Of a DNA stretch of 64,000 nucleotides, positions 48,987 through 57,720 are shown piece after piece. The translations under genes were made by a program, and so were the position numbers. Below the pieces are notes generated by a model. It was not told where the DNA came from. It made no database searches and saw only the letters and a program-made list of their open reading frames with translations. This stretch comes from Novosphingobium sp. PP1Y. GTDB lineage: Bacteria > Pseudomonadota > Alphaproteobacteria > Sphingomonadales > Sphingomonadaceae. The stretch covers positions 310,001 to 374,000 of the forward strand of contig NC_015583.1 in NCBI RefSeq assembly GCF_000253255.1. Direction: 5' to 3'. Each line of letters starts with the position of its first letter. Positions within the stretch are counted from its first letter, which is position 1.

Positions 48987-49802
48987 ATGCAGAGGCTTCA
49001 GGGCAAACGCGCCGTCGTAACCGGCGCGGCGCAAGGCATCGGTGCAGCAATTGCGCGGCGCCTGGCGGAGGAAGGCGCGACTGTTGCCCTTCTCGACCTC
49101 GATGCGGACAAGGCTGGCGCCGTACTCGGCACCCCGCATTTCGGCCTCGCCTGCGACGTCTCGGACACGGCAAGCGTGGATGCGGCCTTTGCGCAAGTGC
49201 AAGCGCGCCTCGGCGGCGTGGACATACTCGTCAACAATGCCGGGCGAGGCAGCGCGCCAGGCGACGGGATGGACCTCTTTTACGCTGCACAGGCCGAGCG
49301 CGCGCAGCAAATCGCCGAAGGCAAGGTGCCGAGCGTGTTCGTCGATCAGACAATCCATTGCTCGGACGAGGGATGGTCTCAGGTGCTGACGGTCACGCTC
49401 GACGGGGTGTTCCGGTGCAGCCGTGCAGCGGTGCGCCTGATGGCGGAGGAAGGCATCGGCGGGAGCATCATCAACATCGGCTCGACCGCAGGAGTGAAAG
49501 GCAATGGGCCAGTCCCCTACTGTACTGCCAAGGCAGCGGTTCTGGGCATGACACGCGCCATGGCATGTGAACTTGCCGACCGCGGCATCCGCGTGAACGC
49601 GGTCAATCCGGGCGCGACCGAAACGCCGATCTATGCGGGCCTTCCGCCGGAGCTGAAGGACTCCATCGCCGCCGACAGCGTGTTGAAGCGCCTCGCCAGC
49701 CCAGAAGAAGTCACCGGCGCGGTGGCCTTCCTCGCCAGCGAGGACGCCAGCTTCGCGACCGGCAGCACGGTCACCGTCAATGGCGGGGCATATTTCGCCT
49801 GA
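48987..49802 (+). CDS. SDR family oxidoreductase
   Basis: A 271-residue SDR with TGAAQGIG, NNAG, Ser in NIGSTAG and YCTAK, ending TGSTVTVNGGAYFA, where DGG is changed to NGG. An insertion of about 25 residues follows NNAG (DGMDLFYAAQAERAQQIAEG), which would lie at the substrate pocket. GGAGGACTG precedes the ATG. A strong terminator follows. Confidence 0.88.
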   Translation: MQRLQGKRAVVTGAAQGIGAAIARRLAEEGATVALLDLDADKAGAVLGTPHFGLACDVSDTASVDAAFAQVQARLGGVDILVNNAGRGSAPGDGMDLFYAAQAERAQQIAEGKVPSVFVDQTIHCSDEGWSQVLTVTLDGVFRCSRAAVRLMAEEGIGGSIINIGSTAGVKGNGPVPYCTAKAAVLGMTRAMACELADRGIRVNAVNPGATETPIYAGLPPELKDSIAADSVLKRLASPEEVTGAVAFLASEDASFATGSTVTVNGGAYFA

Positions 49803-49831
49803 GGCGTGAAGCGCCGACGCCAGAAAGATCG

Positions 49832-49865
49832 GGGCCGCGTCGGGATAAACCGACGCGGCCCTTTT
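49832..49865 (+). terminator. intrinsic terminator after the SDR at 48987
   Basis: GGGCCGCGTCGG pairs perfectly with CCGACGCGGCCC over a 6-base loop and is followed by TTTT. It ends the SDR operon and also shields the receptor gene coming from the other strand. Confidence 0.85.
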
Positions 49866-49875
49866 CCATTGGGTC

Positions 49876-52035
49876 TCAATACTTGAAGGTCAGTTCCACG
49901 CCGTAAGTGCGCGGCTGCCCGAAGAAGGCGCTGGGCAGACCGGCATTGAAGTGGTCGGCATAGTAGACCTTGTCGGTCAGGTTCCGGCCGAAGACCGCGA
50001 GCTGCCAGTTGCCGAAGCCGACCGGAATGTCCGAAAGCGTCACGCGTCCATTGAGCAGGCCATAGCTGCCGACGATGTAGCGGGAATCGGTTGAAGAGGT
50101 CATCTTCTTGTCCTGCAGGAAGTAGTCCGCATAGACCGCGAAGGTGCCGATCGGGCTCGGCGGGAACTCGTAGTTCACGCTCGTGACAAGCGTGTGGTTC
50201 GGCGCCTGGATATAGTTGTACTGCGAGGTCACGTCGTCGCCGGCCGCATTCAGGATGCGGTCGTACTTCGCGTCGAGATAGGCATAGTTGGCCGAGACGG
50301 TCAGTCCGCGCGCGGGACGCAGCGAGAGATCCAGTTCGAGGCCCTTGATCGTCGCCTTGCCCGCGTTGAGCACGTCGGTCCGGGCAATGTTGTTCGGGTC
50401 CGACTGCACGTTGAGCTGTATGTCCTTGTAGCTCGTGTAGAAGAACGCAGCGTTCAGCCGCAGGCGGTTGTCCAGCATGTCGGACTTCACGCCGAACTCG
50501 TAGGAAGTCAGCGTCTCGTCACCGAAGCCTGCATTGAATCTATCGGTCGTGCTGGCGCGCACGTTGTAACCGCCGGTCTTGTAGCCTGAGACGACCTTGG
50601 CGTAGGCGTTGGTCTTGTCCGAGAACTCGTACCGCAGCGTCGCGCTCGGGCTGAAGTTCTGGAACGCGCGGTCGCCGCGGCCCGGCGTACCGGGGATCGG
50701 ATCACCTACGGAAGGAACCGCGACGTCCTGAAGCGTGGCCTTGCGTTCGTCACGCGACCAGCGGCCGCCCAGGGTCACGAACAGGCGGTTGTCCAGAAAG
50801 GCCGGGTTGTAGGTGGCCTGCGCGTAAACGGCGTAGGCCTTGTTATCGATAGTGACCGTGCGCTCGCTGCGCGGACGCCCCGGAACGACGGTGGTGTCGA
50901 AGCTGTCGGCGCTCTCCTCGAAGTAATAGAAGCCGAGGACGTATTCGAGGCGATCATCGAGCCCGCTGCCGATGAGCTGCAATTCCTCGCTGAACTGCTT
51001 CTGGCTCGAATCGAACGCGGTGCGGAACACCGGAAACGGTCCGAAGACACCCGAATGATAGTCCTGCATCGTCTGGTTGCGGAGCTTGCGATAGCCCGTG
51101 ATCGACTTGACGGTAAGCGAGTCCGAAACGTCCCAGCTCGCCGTCAGGTTATGGCCCTGTGAAACGACGTCATTGGGCTGGAGGTTGCTGACGCTCGGCG
51201 AACCGGCGGTCGGGCGCGGAGCCACTTCCGGATAAAACGGCACATAGGCAATGAAAGCCGGCGTGTCGTTGATTTCCGAGCGGTCATAGGTGTAGCGAAC
51301 CGAGATCGCGTCGGTCGGCTGCCACAGCGCGGCGGCGCGGTAGCCGTCGCGGCGCTGGTCGCCAAAACGCTTCACGCCGGTACCGAGGTTGTCGACATAG
51401 CCGTCGATCTGGGCGTGAAGGTAACCGAATTCGACCGCCAGGGTATCGCCGATCGGCACGTTGACGCGGGTGCGGCTGCGGAACTGGTCGTAGTTGCCGT
51501 AAGTCAGCTTCTGCTCTGCACCGAATTCACCCAACTTGGGCGCGCGGGTGATGAAGTTGATCGCGCCGCCGGTCGCGTTGCGGCCATAGAGCGAACCTTG
51601 CGGACCGCGCAGGACTTCGACGCGCTCCAGCTCGGCGACGTCGGAGGCGAGCCCCTGGCTGCGCGCAACATAGACGCCGTCGATATAGACGGCGACGCTG
51701 GGGTCCATCGTGATCTGGTCGTCGTTGTTGCCGACGCCGCGCATGAAGATACGTGCGGTAATGGCACTGTTCGGGTGCGGCGTGACCTGAAGCGCGGGAA
51801 CCTGCGTCCTGAGGTCGGTCAGGTCCGAGATTCCCTTATTCTCAAGATCCTGCAAACCTAGCGCGACGATCGACACCGGAACGTCCTGAAGCGATTCCTC
51901 GCGCTTCTGGGCGGTGACGACGATTTCATTGAGTCCGTCGCGGCTGCCGGCTTCCTGAGCGACTGCCGGCGACGCGAATGCGATTCCTGCCACTCCTGCG
52001 AGCAAGAATGTGCGTACGTTAAGCGACATAACCAT
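49876..52035 (-). CDS. TonB-dependent receptor (3)
   Basis: A 719-residue outer-membrane receptor: signal peptide ending near SPAVAQEA, IVVTAQKREESLQDVPVSIVALG as TonB-box/plug start, GPQGSLYGRNATGGAINFITRAP in the plug and a last strand YGVELTFKY with the final aromatic. Start at 52035 or the ATG 6 bases later, both with GGGAGG upstream. It is divergent from a TetR gene across a gap with two inverted repeats, so its expression is likely repressed until ligand is sensed. Confidence 0.95.
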   Translation of the reverse strand: MVMSLNVRTFLLAGVAGIAFASPAVAQEAGSRDGLNEIVVTAQKREESLQDVPVSIVALGLQDLENKGISDLTDLRTQVPALQVTPHPNSAITARIFMRGVGNNDDQITMDPSVAVYIDGVYVARSQGLASDVAELERVEVLRGPQGSLYGRNATGGAINFITRAPKLGEFGAEQKLTYGNYDQFRSRTRVNVPIGDTLAVEFGYLHAQIDGYVDNLGTGVKRFGDQRRDGYRAAALWQPTDAISVRYTYDRSEINDTPAFIAYVPFYPEVAPRPTAGSPSVSNLQPNDVVSQGHNLTASWDVSDSLTVKSITGYRKLRNQTMQDYHSGVFGPFPVFRTAFDSSQKQFSEELQLIGSGLDDRLEYVLGFYYFEESADSFDTTVVPGRPRSERTVTIDNKAYAVYAQATYNPAFLDNRLFVTLGGRWSRDERKATLQDVAVPSVGDPIPGTPGRGDRAFQNFSPSATLRYEFSDKTNAYAKVVSGYKTGGYNVRASTTDRFNAGFGDETLTSYEFGVKSDMLDNRLRLNAAFFYTSYKDIQLNVQSDPNNIARTDVLNAGKATIKGLELDLSLRPARGLTVSANYAYLDAKYDRILNAAGDDVTSQYNYIQAPNHTLVTSVNYEFPPSPIGTFAVYADYFLQDKKMTSSTDSRYIVGSYGLLNGRVTLSDIPVGFGNWQLAVFGRNLTDKVYYADHFNAGLPSAFFGQPRTYGVELTFKY

Positions 52036-52047
52036 TTACCCTCCCAT

Positions 52048-52077
52048 TGCGTAGAAATATATATGATATAGTACGCA
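52048..52077. promoter_or_regulatory. inverted repeat TGCGTA-N18-TACGCA
   Basis: Perfect hexamers at 52048-52053 and 52072-52077 around an AT-rich core, just before TonB receptor 3. The hexamer is the same as in other promoter gaps of the window; the AT core may hold the -10 region. Confidence 0.5.
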
Positions 52078-52083
52078 TTTGAT

Positions 52084-52107
52084 TTTCTACCTACATGAAG
52101 GTAGAAA
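52084..52107. promoter_or_regulatory. palindrome TTTCTACCT-N6-AGGTAGAAA, candidate TetR operator
   Basis: Nine-base perfect arms around ACATGA in the gap between TonB receptor 3 and the TetR gene. The 24-base size and place fit a TetR dimer site that controls both genes. Confidence 0.65.
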
Positions 52108-52167
52108 GGCAAGTGGGTTTATCAAAGTGGCCGTTTCGGCCAGAAAACGGGCCAAATTGGACGGGAA

Positions 52168-52797
52168 ATGAAGGCAATCAGGCACCAGCGGGGAAAAGCG
52201 ACTCGCGAAGCGATCGTGAAGGCGGCCGAGACCGTATTTGCCGAAGTCGGCTATGGCGAAGCCCGGCTTGAGGACATCGCCGCCATCGTGGGCGTCCGGC
52301 GTCCCTCGATGGTCTATTACTTTGCGGGCAAGCAGGAGCTCTATGACGCGGTCGAGGCGGACATCTTCGAGGCGATGCACCACTTCTCCCGCGAGCGGCT
52401 CGAGGGCGTCACCGGCCCCCTCGAAAAGCTGCTGGCGCTGACCGATGCCTGGCTCGACTTCATTGTCGCCAGGCCGACGGCGGCGCGAATCATCCAGCGC
52501 CTGATCGCGGACGTACGACCGCGTCAGGGCAATCCCATCGAATTCTCCCACGTCGCGCTAGACATTCTGGAAGACATCGTGACCGAAGGCGTGGAATCCG
52601 GGCGTTTCCGCCCAGTATCGCCGATGTTCGTATTGAATGGCGTGTCCGGGGGCATCCTGTTCTACGTCAACAACAGCACGTTGATCGGCGAGCAGCGTTT
52701 CTACGAGCCATCAGATCCCGAAACTTTGGCGGAATATCGCGCACTGCTGGGGCGGCTGATCCGCGCCGCGGTGCTGTGCGATGCCCCGGCAGGATAA
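52168..52797 (+). CDS. TetR family transcriptional regulator
   Basis: A 209-residue regulator. The N-terminal helix-turn-helix is in AIVKAAETVFAEVGYGEARLEDIAAIVGVRRPSMVYYFAGKQELYDAV; the remainder is the helical ligand domain (FVLNGVSGGILFYVN). ATG at 52168 comes after GGGAA. It is divergent from TonB receptor 3 with a 24-base palindrome in the gap and is followed by the SurE-like gene after 67 bases. It probably represses the receptor and itself. Confidence 0.9.
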   Translation: MKAIRHQRGKATREAIVKAAETVFAEVGYGEARLEDIAAIVGVRRPSMVYYFAGKQELYDAVEADIFEAMHHFSRERLEGVTGPLEKLLALTDAWLDFIVARPTAARIIQRLIADVRPRQGNPIEFSHVALDILEDIVTEGVESGRFRPVSPMFVLNGVSGGILFYVNNSTLIGEQRFYEPSDPETLAEYRALLGRLIRAAVLCDAPAG

Positions 52798-52864
52798 CAA
52801 GCGCGAGAGATACCGCCCCGGCAAAATAAAGCCGCACGGGGCTTCATTCCTGAAAAGACCATTG

Positions 52865-53842
52865 ATGCACAAGCGATTGGGGGCCGCGTGCCTTCCCTTC
52901 CTCCTGCTGGCGGCGCAAGCCGCGGATGCCCGCAACATCGTCATTGCGAACGACGACGGACTCACCAGCAATGTCATTGCGCTCTACAACGCCCTGAAAT
53001 CGCGCGGCGACGATGTGATCGTCTCGGTTCCCTGCACGGGCCAGAGCGGCATGGGCGCGGCGGTCAAGTTCCTGCGCCCCCTCGGACCGCTGGCTCAGGA
53101 CTGCCACAACGGCGCGGCTCCCAAGGGCGCGCCCGCGGTCGGCTCCATCGAGCGCCCGGGCATAGCGAAGCAGGACTTCCACTACGTCGACGGCACGCCG
53201 GTCATGGCCTTGCTTTACGGAATCGACGTCCTGGCGCAGAAGCGCTGGGGCCATGCGCCCGACCTCGTGCTGTCCGGTCCCAACGAAGGGCAGAATATCG
53301 GCAGCATCATCGTCAGCTCGGGCACGGTCAATGTCGTCCAGTACGCTTCGGCCCGCGGCATTCCCGCGATCGCGCTGAGCGCCGGCGAGGAAACAGCCGA
53401 CAACAAGACGCTCGCCAATCCGCAGTCGGCCAAGATCGCATCGCTCTCGGTCACGCTGCTCGATGCGCTGGAAAAGCAGGCGGGCAACAAACCGTTGCTT
53501 CCCACCGGCACTTCGCTGAACGTCAATTTCCCGCACCAGCTCGAGAATGCCCGCTGGAAGCTCACCCGGGTCGGCACATACGACGCCTATGGCGTCCATT
53601 TCGTCGAGGACATGAGCCAGTCGCCGATGGCCAAGGCGCTCGGCGCCGGCGATGTCGCCCTGCCCGGCATCGTGATCGACATGAACCAGGCCAAGCCGAC
53701 GCCTGCGCAGAAAGACGACGAATCGGTCGCAGTGCGCGCTTCCATCACCATCTCCGTAATGCAGTTGGGTTATGGCTCGAATGCCAGAACAGGCCAGAAC
53801 GCGGCGAAGGCGCTGGTGAGCCGCCTCTCCCGCCAGCGTTGA
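52865..53842 (+). CDS. SurE-like 5'/3'-nucleotidase with signal peptide
   Basis: A 325-residue protein. Residues 1-22 (HKRLGAACLPFLLLAAQAADA) form a signal peptide; the mature part has the SurE metal motif IVIANDDGLTSN and VLSGPNEGQNIG with Asp, Asp and Asn ligands. SurE enzymes dephosphorylate nucleotides and are usually cytoplasmic and about 250 residues, so an exported, longer form is a variant. ATG at 52865 starts the signal; upstream codons overlap the TetR end region. The link to the catabolic genes is not clear; phosphate supply or a phospho-intermediate is possible. Confidence 0.85.
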   Translation: MHKRLGAACLPFLLLAAQAADARNIVIANDDGLTSNVIALYNALKSRGDDVIVSVPCTGQSGMGAAVKFLRPLGPLAQDCHNGAAPKGAPAVGSIERPGIAKQDFHYVDGTPVMALLYGIDVLAQKRWGHAPDLVLSGPNEGQNIGSIIVSSGTVNVVQYASARGIPAIALSAGEETADNKTLANPQSAKIASLSVTLLDALEKQAGNKPLLPTGTSLNVNFPHQLENARWKLTRVGTYDAYGVHFVEDMSQSPMAKALGAGDVALPGIVIDMNQAKPTPAQKDDESVAVRASITISVMQLGYGSNARTGQNAAKALVSRLSRQR

Positions 53843-53920
53843 GGACAGCCCCGCGCCGCCACTTCCTGACGGAAAAAGACAACAAGCAGGACTACCTGCG
53901 AAAAGTGAAAGGCATTCAAC

Positions 53921-54715
53921 ATGACGAACAATCGCCCCCCTGATCTGGCCCCTGCTCTGGGAAGCCCGCAGTCGTCGGTGGTCATCACCGGCGGCGCCTC
54001 GGGCATTGGCCTTGCCTCTGCCCGTGCGGTTGCCGCGGTCGGCCGCCCGGTCGCCATCTGGGACATCAACGAGGAAGCGCTGGAGCGCGCCGCCGCGCAG
54101 ATCCGCGACGAGACCGGAACCCGGTGCCACGTGGAATGCGTCGACATGCGCCGCACCGACGACTTCGCGAGCGCGCTCGATCGCTGCCGTGCCGCACTGC
54201 CACCGCTGGGCGGCCTCGTTCACTGCGCGGGTATCGTCGATACCGGTTCACTTGAAGGTATAACGATCGACAACTGGCAGGCCGGGATCGACATCCACTT
54301 GCGCGCGCTCGCCTTCATGACACAGGCGATGGTGGGCGACCTTGCCGGCAATCCCGGCTCGGCGATCGTCGCCATCACCTCGATCAATGCCACGCTGGGC
54401 AATGCGGTCAATCCGATCTATTCGGCGGCGAAAGGCGGCATGCTCTCGCTGGTGCGTTCACTGGCCGACAGGCTCGCGCGCGACGGCATCCGGATCAACT
54501 CGGTCTCGCCAGGACAGATCCTGACGCCGATGATGCGCCCGGCAGTCGACAACCTCGAAAAGGGCTACTTCGAGCGCCGCATCCTGCTGGAACGGCTGGG
54601 CGATCCAGAGGAAATCGGCCGGGTCGTGCGTTTCCTCCTGTCGGACGAGGCAAGCTACATCACCGCGGCCGAACTCGTGGTCGACGGCGGCAACATTTCC
54701 TCCCAGCGCGGATAG
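53921..54715 (+). CDS. SDR family oxidoreductase
   Basis: A 264-residue SDR with TGGASGIG after a 20-residue leader, HCAG for NNAG, Ser in AITSINATLG and YSAAK, ending AAELVVDGGNISSQRG. AAAGG precedes the ATG. It lies 78 bases after the SurE-like gene on the same strand and is followed by a GGGGCCGGA hairpin, so it is likely the end of the TetR-SurE-SDR transcript. Confidence 0.88.
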   Translation: MTNNRPPDLAPALGSPQSSVVITGGASGIGLASARAVAAVGRPVAIWDINEEALERAAAQIRDETGTRCHVECVDMRRTDDFASALDRCRAALPPLGGLVHCAGIVDTGSLEGITIDNWQAGIDIHLRALAFMTQAMVGDLAGNPGSAIVAITSINATLGNAVNPIYSAAKGGMLSLVRSLADRLARDGIRINSVSPGQILTPMMRPAVDNLEKGYFERRILLERLGDPEEIGRVVRFLLSDEASYITAAELVVDGGNISSQRG

Positions 54716-54721
54716 GAAAAA

Positions 54722-54750
54722 GGGGCCGGACAAATCGCATATCCGGCCCC
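54722..54750. terminator. hairpin after the SDR at 53921
   Basis: GGGGCCGGA and TCCGGCCCC pair perfectly over an 11-base loop, with A-run before and TT after, between convergent genes; it can work in both directions. Confidence 0.7.
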
Positions 54751-54797
54751 TTACCCGAGCAGGGGGCGCCGTTTGCATGGCGCCGATATGTCCCCAC

Positions 54798-56273
54798 TCA
54801 GGCTGAGAGAGCGTAATCCTCGAACTTGGGCGCGACCATCGCATCGGCGAAGTCCTGGTAGCCCCAAGGCCAGCTCGAAGGCACACCGGTCGCATCGAGG
54901 TACCAGCTCGAGCAGCCCGATCCGAAGATAGTCGTCTTGGCTGCGGCAATGCGCCGCTCCTCATACTCGGCGTGAGCTTCGGCCTTCGGTGCGATATAAC
55001 GCGCCTCGCCATTGCGCAGGCGGTCCATGAGCTGGTCGATGTACCCCCACTGCCGCTCGGCAATGTCGATCAGCGAGAAGTTGCCGACCGGCCCCGTCGG
55101 TCCATTGAGCATGAAGAAGTTCGGGAAGCCGGGAATGGCCACGGCATAGTAGGCGCTGGGACGGACCGCCCAGAAGTCGTCGAGCGTGCGCCCGCCCTGC
55201 CCGGTCACTCCGGCCGGACGGATGAAGCGGTCCGCACGGAAGCCGGTAGCGAGCACGAGCGTATCGAGTTCGTGAAAGGTGCCGTCCTTCATGCGCACGC
55301 CCTTGGGTTCGACGCGTTCGATGCCGCCGGTTTCGACGTAAACGGACGGGTTCTGCACTTCCTCGTAATAGCACCATGAATAGATCAGGCGCTTGCACGC
55401 CGCGCGATAATCGGGCCGCAGTTTCTCGCGCAGATCCGGATCGCGGACCGACTTCTCCAGGTTCTCGCGGCACAAATCCTCGATCGCGGTCATTTCCGGG
55501 CCGTCGACTTCGGTGATCCCCTTGGTGAAACGCAGCACCGCGCCGATATATTCGTCGCTGTAGCGGATCGCATCGATCAGCTTGGGATCGGCGCGAAATG
55601 CCGCGCGCTGCTCGTCGGTGAACTCGAACTGCTCGACCGGCAGGATCCACTGTGGGCTGCGCTGGAAATGAACGAGGCGTTCGACGCGCTTGTTGATCGC
55701 GGTGACGATCTGGATGCCGGTCGAGCCGCAGCCGATCAGGCCGACGCGGGCGCCGTCGATCGGCGCATCGTCATCCCAGCGGGCGGTGTGAAAGACAGGA
55801 CCTTCGAAGCTGTCGAGTCCCTCGATCTGCGGAATGTTGGGGTGATGCAGCACGCCCGAAGCGGCAACCACGGCGTCGGCGACGTAAGTTTCGCCTGAAG
55901 CCAAGGTGACGGTCCAAAGACAGCTGTCCTCGCTCCAATCGACAGAAGTCACCTCGCAGCCGAAGCGGATATTGCGGCGAATGCCGTATTTATCGGTGAC
56001 CATTTCGAAATAGGACTGGATTTCCGGCCCGCCAGCGAAGTTGGCCTTCCAGTCGGGATAGGGTTCGAAGGAATAGGTGTAGGCATGCGAGGGCACGTCG
56101 CAGGTCAGCCCCGGATAGCGGTTTTCGCGCCAGGTTCCGCCGATGCGGTCGGCCTTCTCGAAAACGACGAATTCCTCGCCCCGCTCACGCAGCTTGATCG
56201 CGGCCAGGATGCCGGCCATGCCGGCGCCGATGATCGCGGTCTTCACGCTTCGCTTGCCATTCGTTGCAGTCAT
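54798..56273 (-). CDS. flavin-containing Baeyer-Villiger-type monooxygenase
   Basis: A 491-residue NAD(P)/FAD monooxygenase. GAGMAG at 16-21 and GGTW at 45-48 bind FAD, the BVMO fingerprint FxGxxxHxxxWD is at residues 156-167, a second Rossmann loop GLIGCGSTG follows, and CKRLIYSWCYYEEVQNPSV matches the family. It would insert oxygen next to a ketone to form an ester or lactone, which the HSL hydrolase at 43422 could open. ATG at 56273 with GAGGA upstream. It is a one-gene minus unit, divergent from the LLM gene. Confidence 0.9.
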   Translation of the reverse strand: MTATNGKRSVKTAIIGAGMAGILAAIKLRERGEEFVVFEKADRIGGTWRENRYPGLTCDVPSHAYTYSFEPYPDWKANFAGGPEIQSYFEMVTDKYGIRRNIRFGCEVTSVDWSEDSCLWTVTLASGETYVADAVVAASGVLHHPNIPQIEGLDSFEGPVFHTARWDDDAPIDGARVGLIGCGSTGIQIVTAINKRVERLVHFQRSPQWILPVEQFEFTDEQRAAFRADPKLIDAIRYSDEYIGAVLRFTKGITEVDGPEMTAIEDLCRENLEKSVRDPDLREKLRPDYRAACKRLIYSWCYYEEVQNPSVYVETGGIERVEPKGVRMKDGTFHELDTLVLATGFRADRFIRPAGVTGQGGRTLDDFWAVRPSAYYAVAIPGFPNFFMLNGPTGPVGNFSLIDIAERQWGYIDQLMDRLRNGEARYIAPKAEAHAEYEERRIAAAKTTIFGSGCSSWYLDATGVPSSWPWGYQDFADAMVAPKFEDYALSA

Positions 56274-56332
56274 AAATCCTCGTCCCGGAAATGTTGCTCT
56301 TGGACTGTTTTCTACATCGAGGAAGAAAGCTC

Positions 56333-56415
56333 CGCATAACCCATTCGAGCTAAGAAAAGGTGCAGAACGAGACCGCGTTGAGACAACGCGATTCATAACC
56401 TGATTGGGTTATGCG
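56333..56415. promoter_or_regulatory. inverted repeat CGCATAACCCA ... TGGGTTATGCG
   Basis: Eleven-base perfect arms at 56333-56343 and 56405-56415 in the gap between the BVMO and LLM genes, 61 bases apart. The half-site CGCATAA equals that of the palindrome at 30417. A looped double operator is inferred. Confidence 0.5.
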
Positions 56416-56494
56416 TGCAGCTCGGCGACCCGTTAGCCTGTCTCCCGGCAACCAGAACAAAGGCCCATTTTACGGGGCGGGAGAGAAGCGACAG

Positions 56495-57658
56495 ATGAAA
56501 TTCTCGATCATTTACGAAGCCCAGATGGTGGACACCAGCCGCGAGAACGAGCAGGCGGTGTTTCTCCAGATCGTCGAGCAGGCCAAGCTGGCCGAGGAAA
56601 AGGGGTTCGACTGCATCTGGTGCGTCGAGCACACCGCGCTCACCCAGTATGCCCACATGTCCGCGCCCGAGACGGTGCTGGCCTTCATCGCCGGCGCGAC
56701 CAGTCGCATCCATGTCGGCCACGGCGTCGTCTGCCTGCCGCCCGCGATGAACCACCCGGTCAAGGTCGCCGAGCGCATAGCCACGCTCGACATCCTCTCG
56801 CAGGGCCGCCTCCACTTCGGCGTCGGCAAGGGCGGCACGCAGCAGGAAGCGGGTACCTTCGGCTATGACCTCGCCGACCTCCAGCCGATGATCGACGAGT
56901 CCATGTACCTGATACCCAAGATCATGGTGCAGGACGAAATCGAGCACGACGGCGAATACATCAAGATTCCCAAGCGCCCGATCCATCCCAAGCCCTATCA
57001 GGACCCGCATCCGCCGATGTACATGGCCTGCACCCGCGAGAACACGCTGGTGGCGGCCGGTTCCCGCGGCATCGGCGCGCTCGTGCTCGGCTTCTCCGGT
57101 CCCGACGAGATCGCCAAGAAGAACGCGATCTACCGCGAGGCGTTCCGGAACCGCAAGGCCGAGGACCAGGTCGGCTTCCGTCCGACCGAGCACCTGGCCG
57201 CACTCTGCGCCGCAACCGTGCTCGACGACCGCGAGGAAGCCCGCAAGATCGGCCTGCGCGGCCAACGATTCTTCGCCGAGTCGATTGCCTATTGGTATCA
57301 GGGCGGCCCCAAGCCGACCGTCGATGACCAGCTCAGCGGCGACGAGCAGGCCGCCATCCTCGAACAGGAAAAGCAGCAGACCGTTGCCTATCTCTCCGAA
57401 GAAGCAATCCCGGTCGGCGACGAGCACCTGTCGAACTACACCATCGCGCAGGACGCCTACGGCACCCCCGACGACTGCATCCGCTACGTTCAACGCCTGA
57501 TCGACGCCGGCGCCGATGAGATCCTCTTCATCTTCCAGATGGGCGGCATCCCGCACGACAAGATCATGGAGACCATCACCAACATCGGCGACAAGGTCAT
57601 CCCGCATTTCCGCGCGCAGGCCGAAGTTAAGGCCAAGGCCCTCGCCGAAGTCGGCTGA
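56495..57658 (+). CDS. LLM class flavin-dependent oxidoreductase
   Basis: A 387-residue luciferase-like TIM barrel: KFSIIYEAQ, GFDCIWCVEH, RIHVGHGVVCLPPAMNHPVKVAERIATLDILSQGRLHFGVGKGG near residue 75, and RYVQRLIDAGADEILFIFQMGG near the end. These enzymes use reduced FMN for mono-oxygenation and need a separate flavin reductase; the FMN reductase at 1792 could supply one. GGGAGAGAAG precedes the ATG at 56495. A strong hairpin follows the stop. Confidence 0.92.
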   Translation: MKFSIIYEAQMVDTSRENEQAVFLQIVEQAKLAEEKGFDCIWCVEHTALTQYAHMSAPETVLAFIAGATSRIHVGHGVVCLPPAMNHPVKVAERIATLDILSQGRLHFGVGKGGTQQEAGTFGYDLADLQPMIDESMYLIPKIMVQDEIEHDGEYIKIPKRPIHPKPYQDPHPPMYMACTRENTLVAAGSRGIGALVLGFSGPDEIAKKNAIYREAFRNRKAEDQVGFRPTEHLAALCAATVLDDREEARKIGLRGQRFFAESIAYWYQGGPKPTVDDQLSGDEQAAILEQEKQQTVAYLSEEAIPVGDEHLSNYTIAQDAYGTPDDCIRYVQRLIDAGADEILFIFQMGGIPHDKIMETITNIGDKVIPHFRAQAEVKAKALAEVG

Positions 57659-57681
57659 AGCCCGGCACAGCATTCCGGAAA

Positions 57682-57712
57682 GGGGCGTGGGGGACTGGTC
57701 CCCGCGCCCCTT
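57682..57712 (+). terminator. hairpin after the LLM gene
   Basis: GGGGCG and GGGGAC pair with GTCCCC and CGCCCC in one long stem with a small bulge, followed by TTCT, 23 bases past the stop. Confidence 0.7.
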
Positions 57713-57720
57713 CTCGCGTT

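Noticed and set aside
11532..52035. Siderophore uptake as role of the three TonB receptors
   Set aside because: No siderophore synthesis, FecIR-type sigma/anti-sigma or Fur-like box seen nearby; the neighbours are catabolic.
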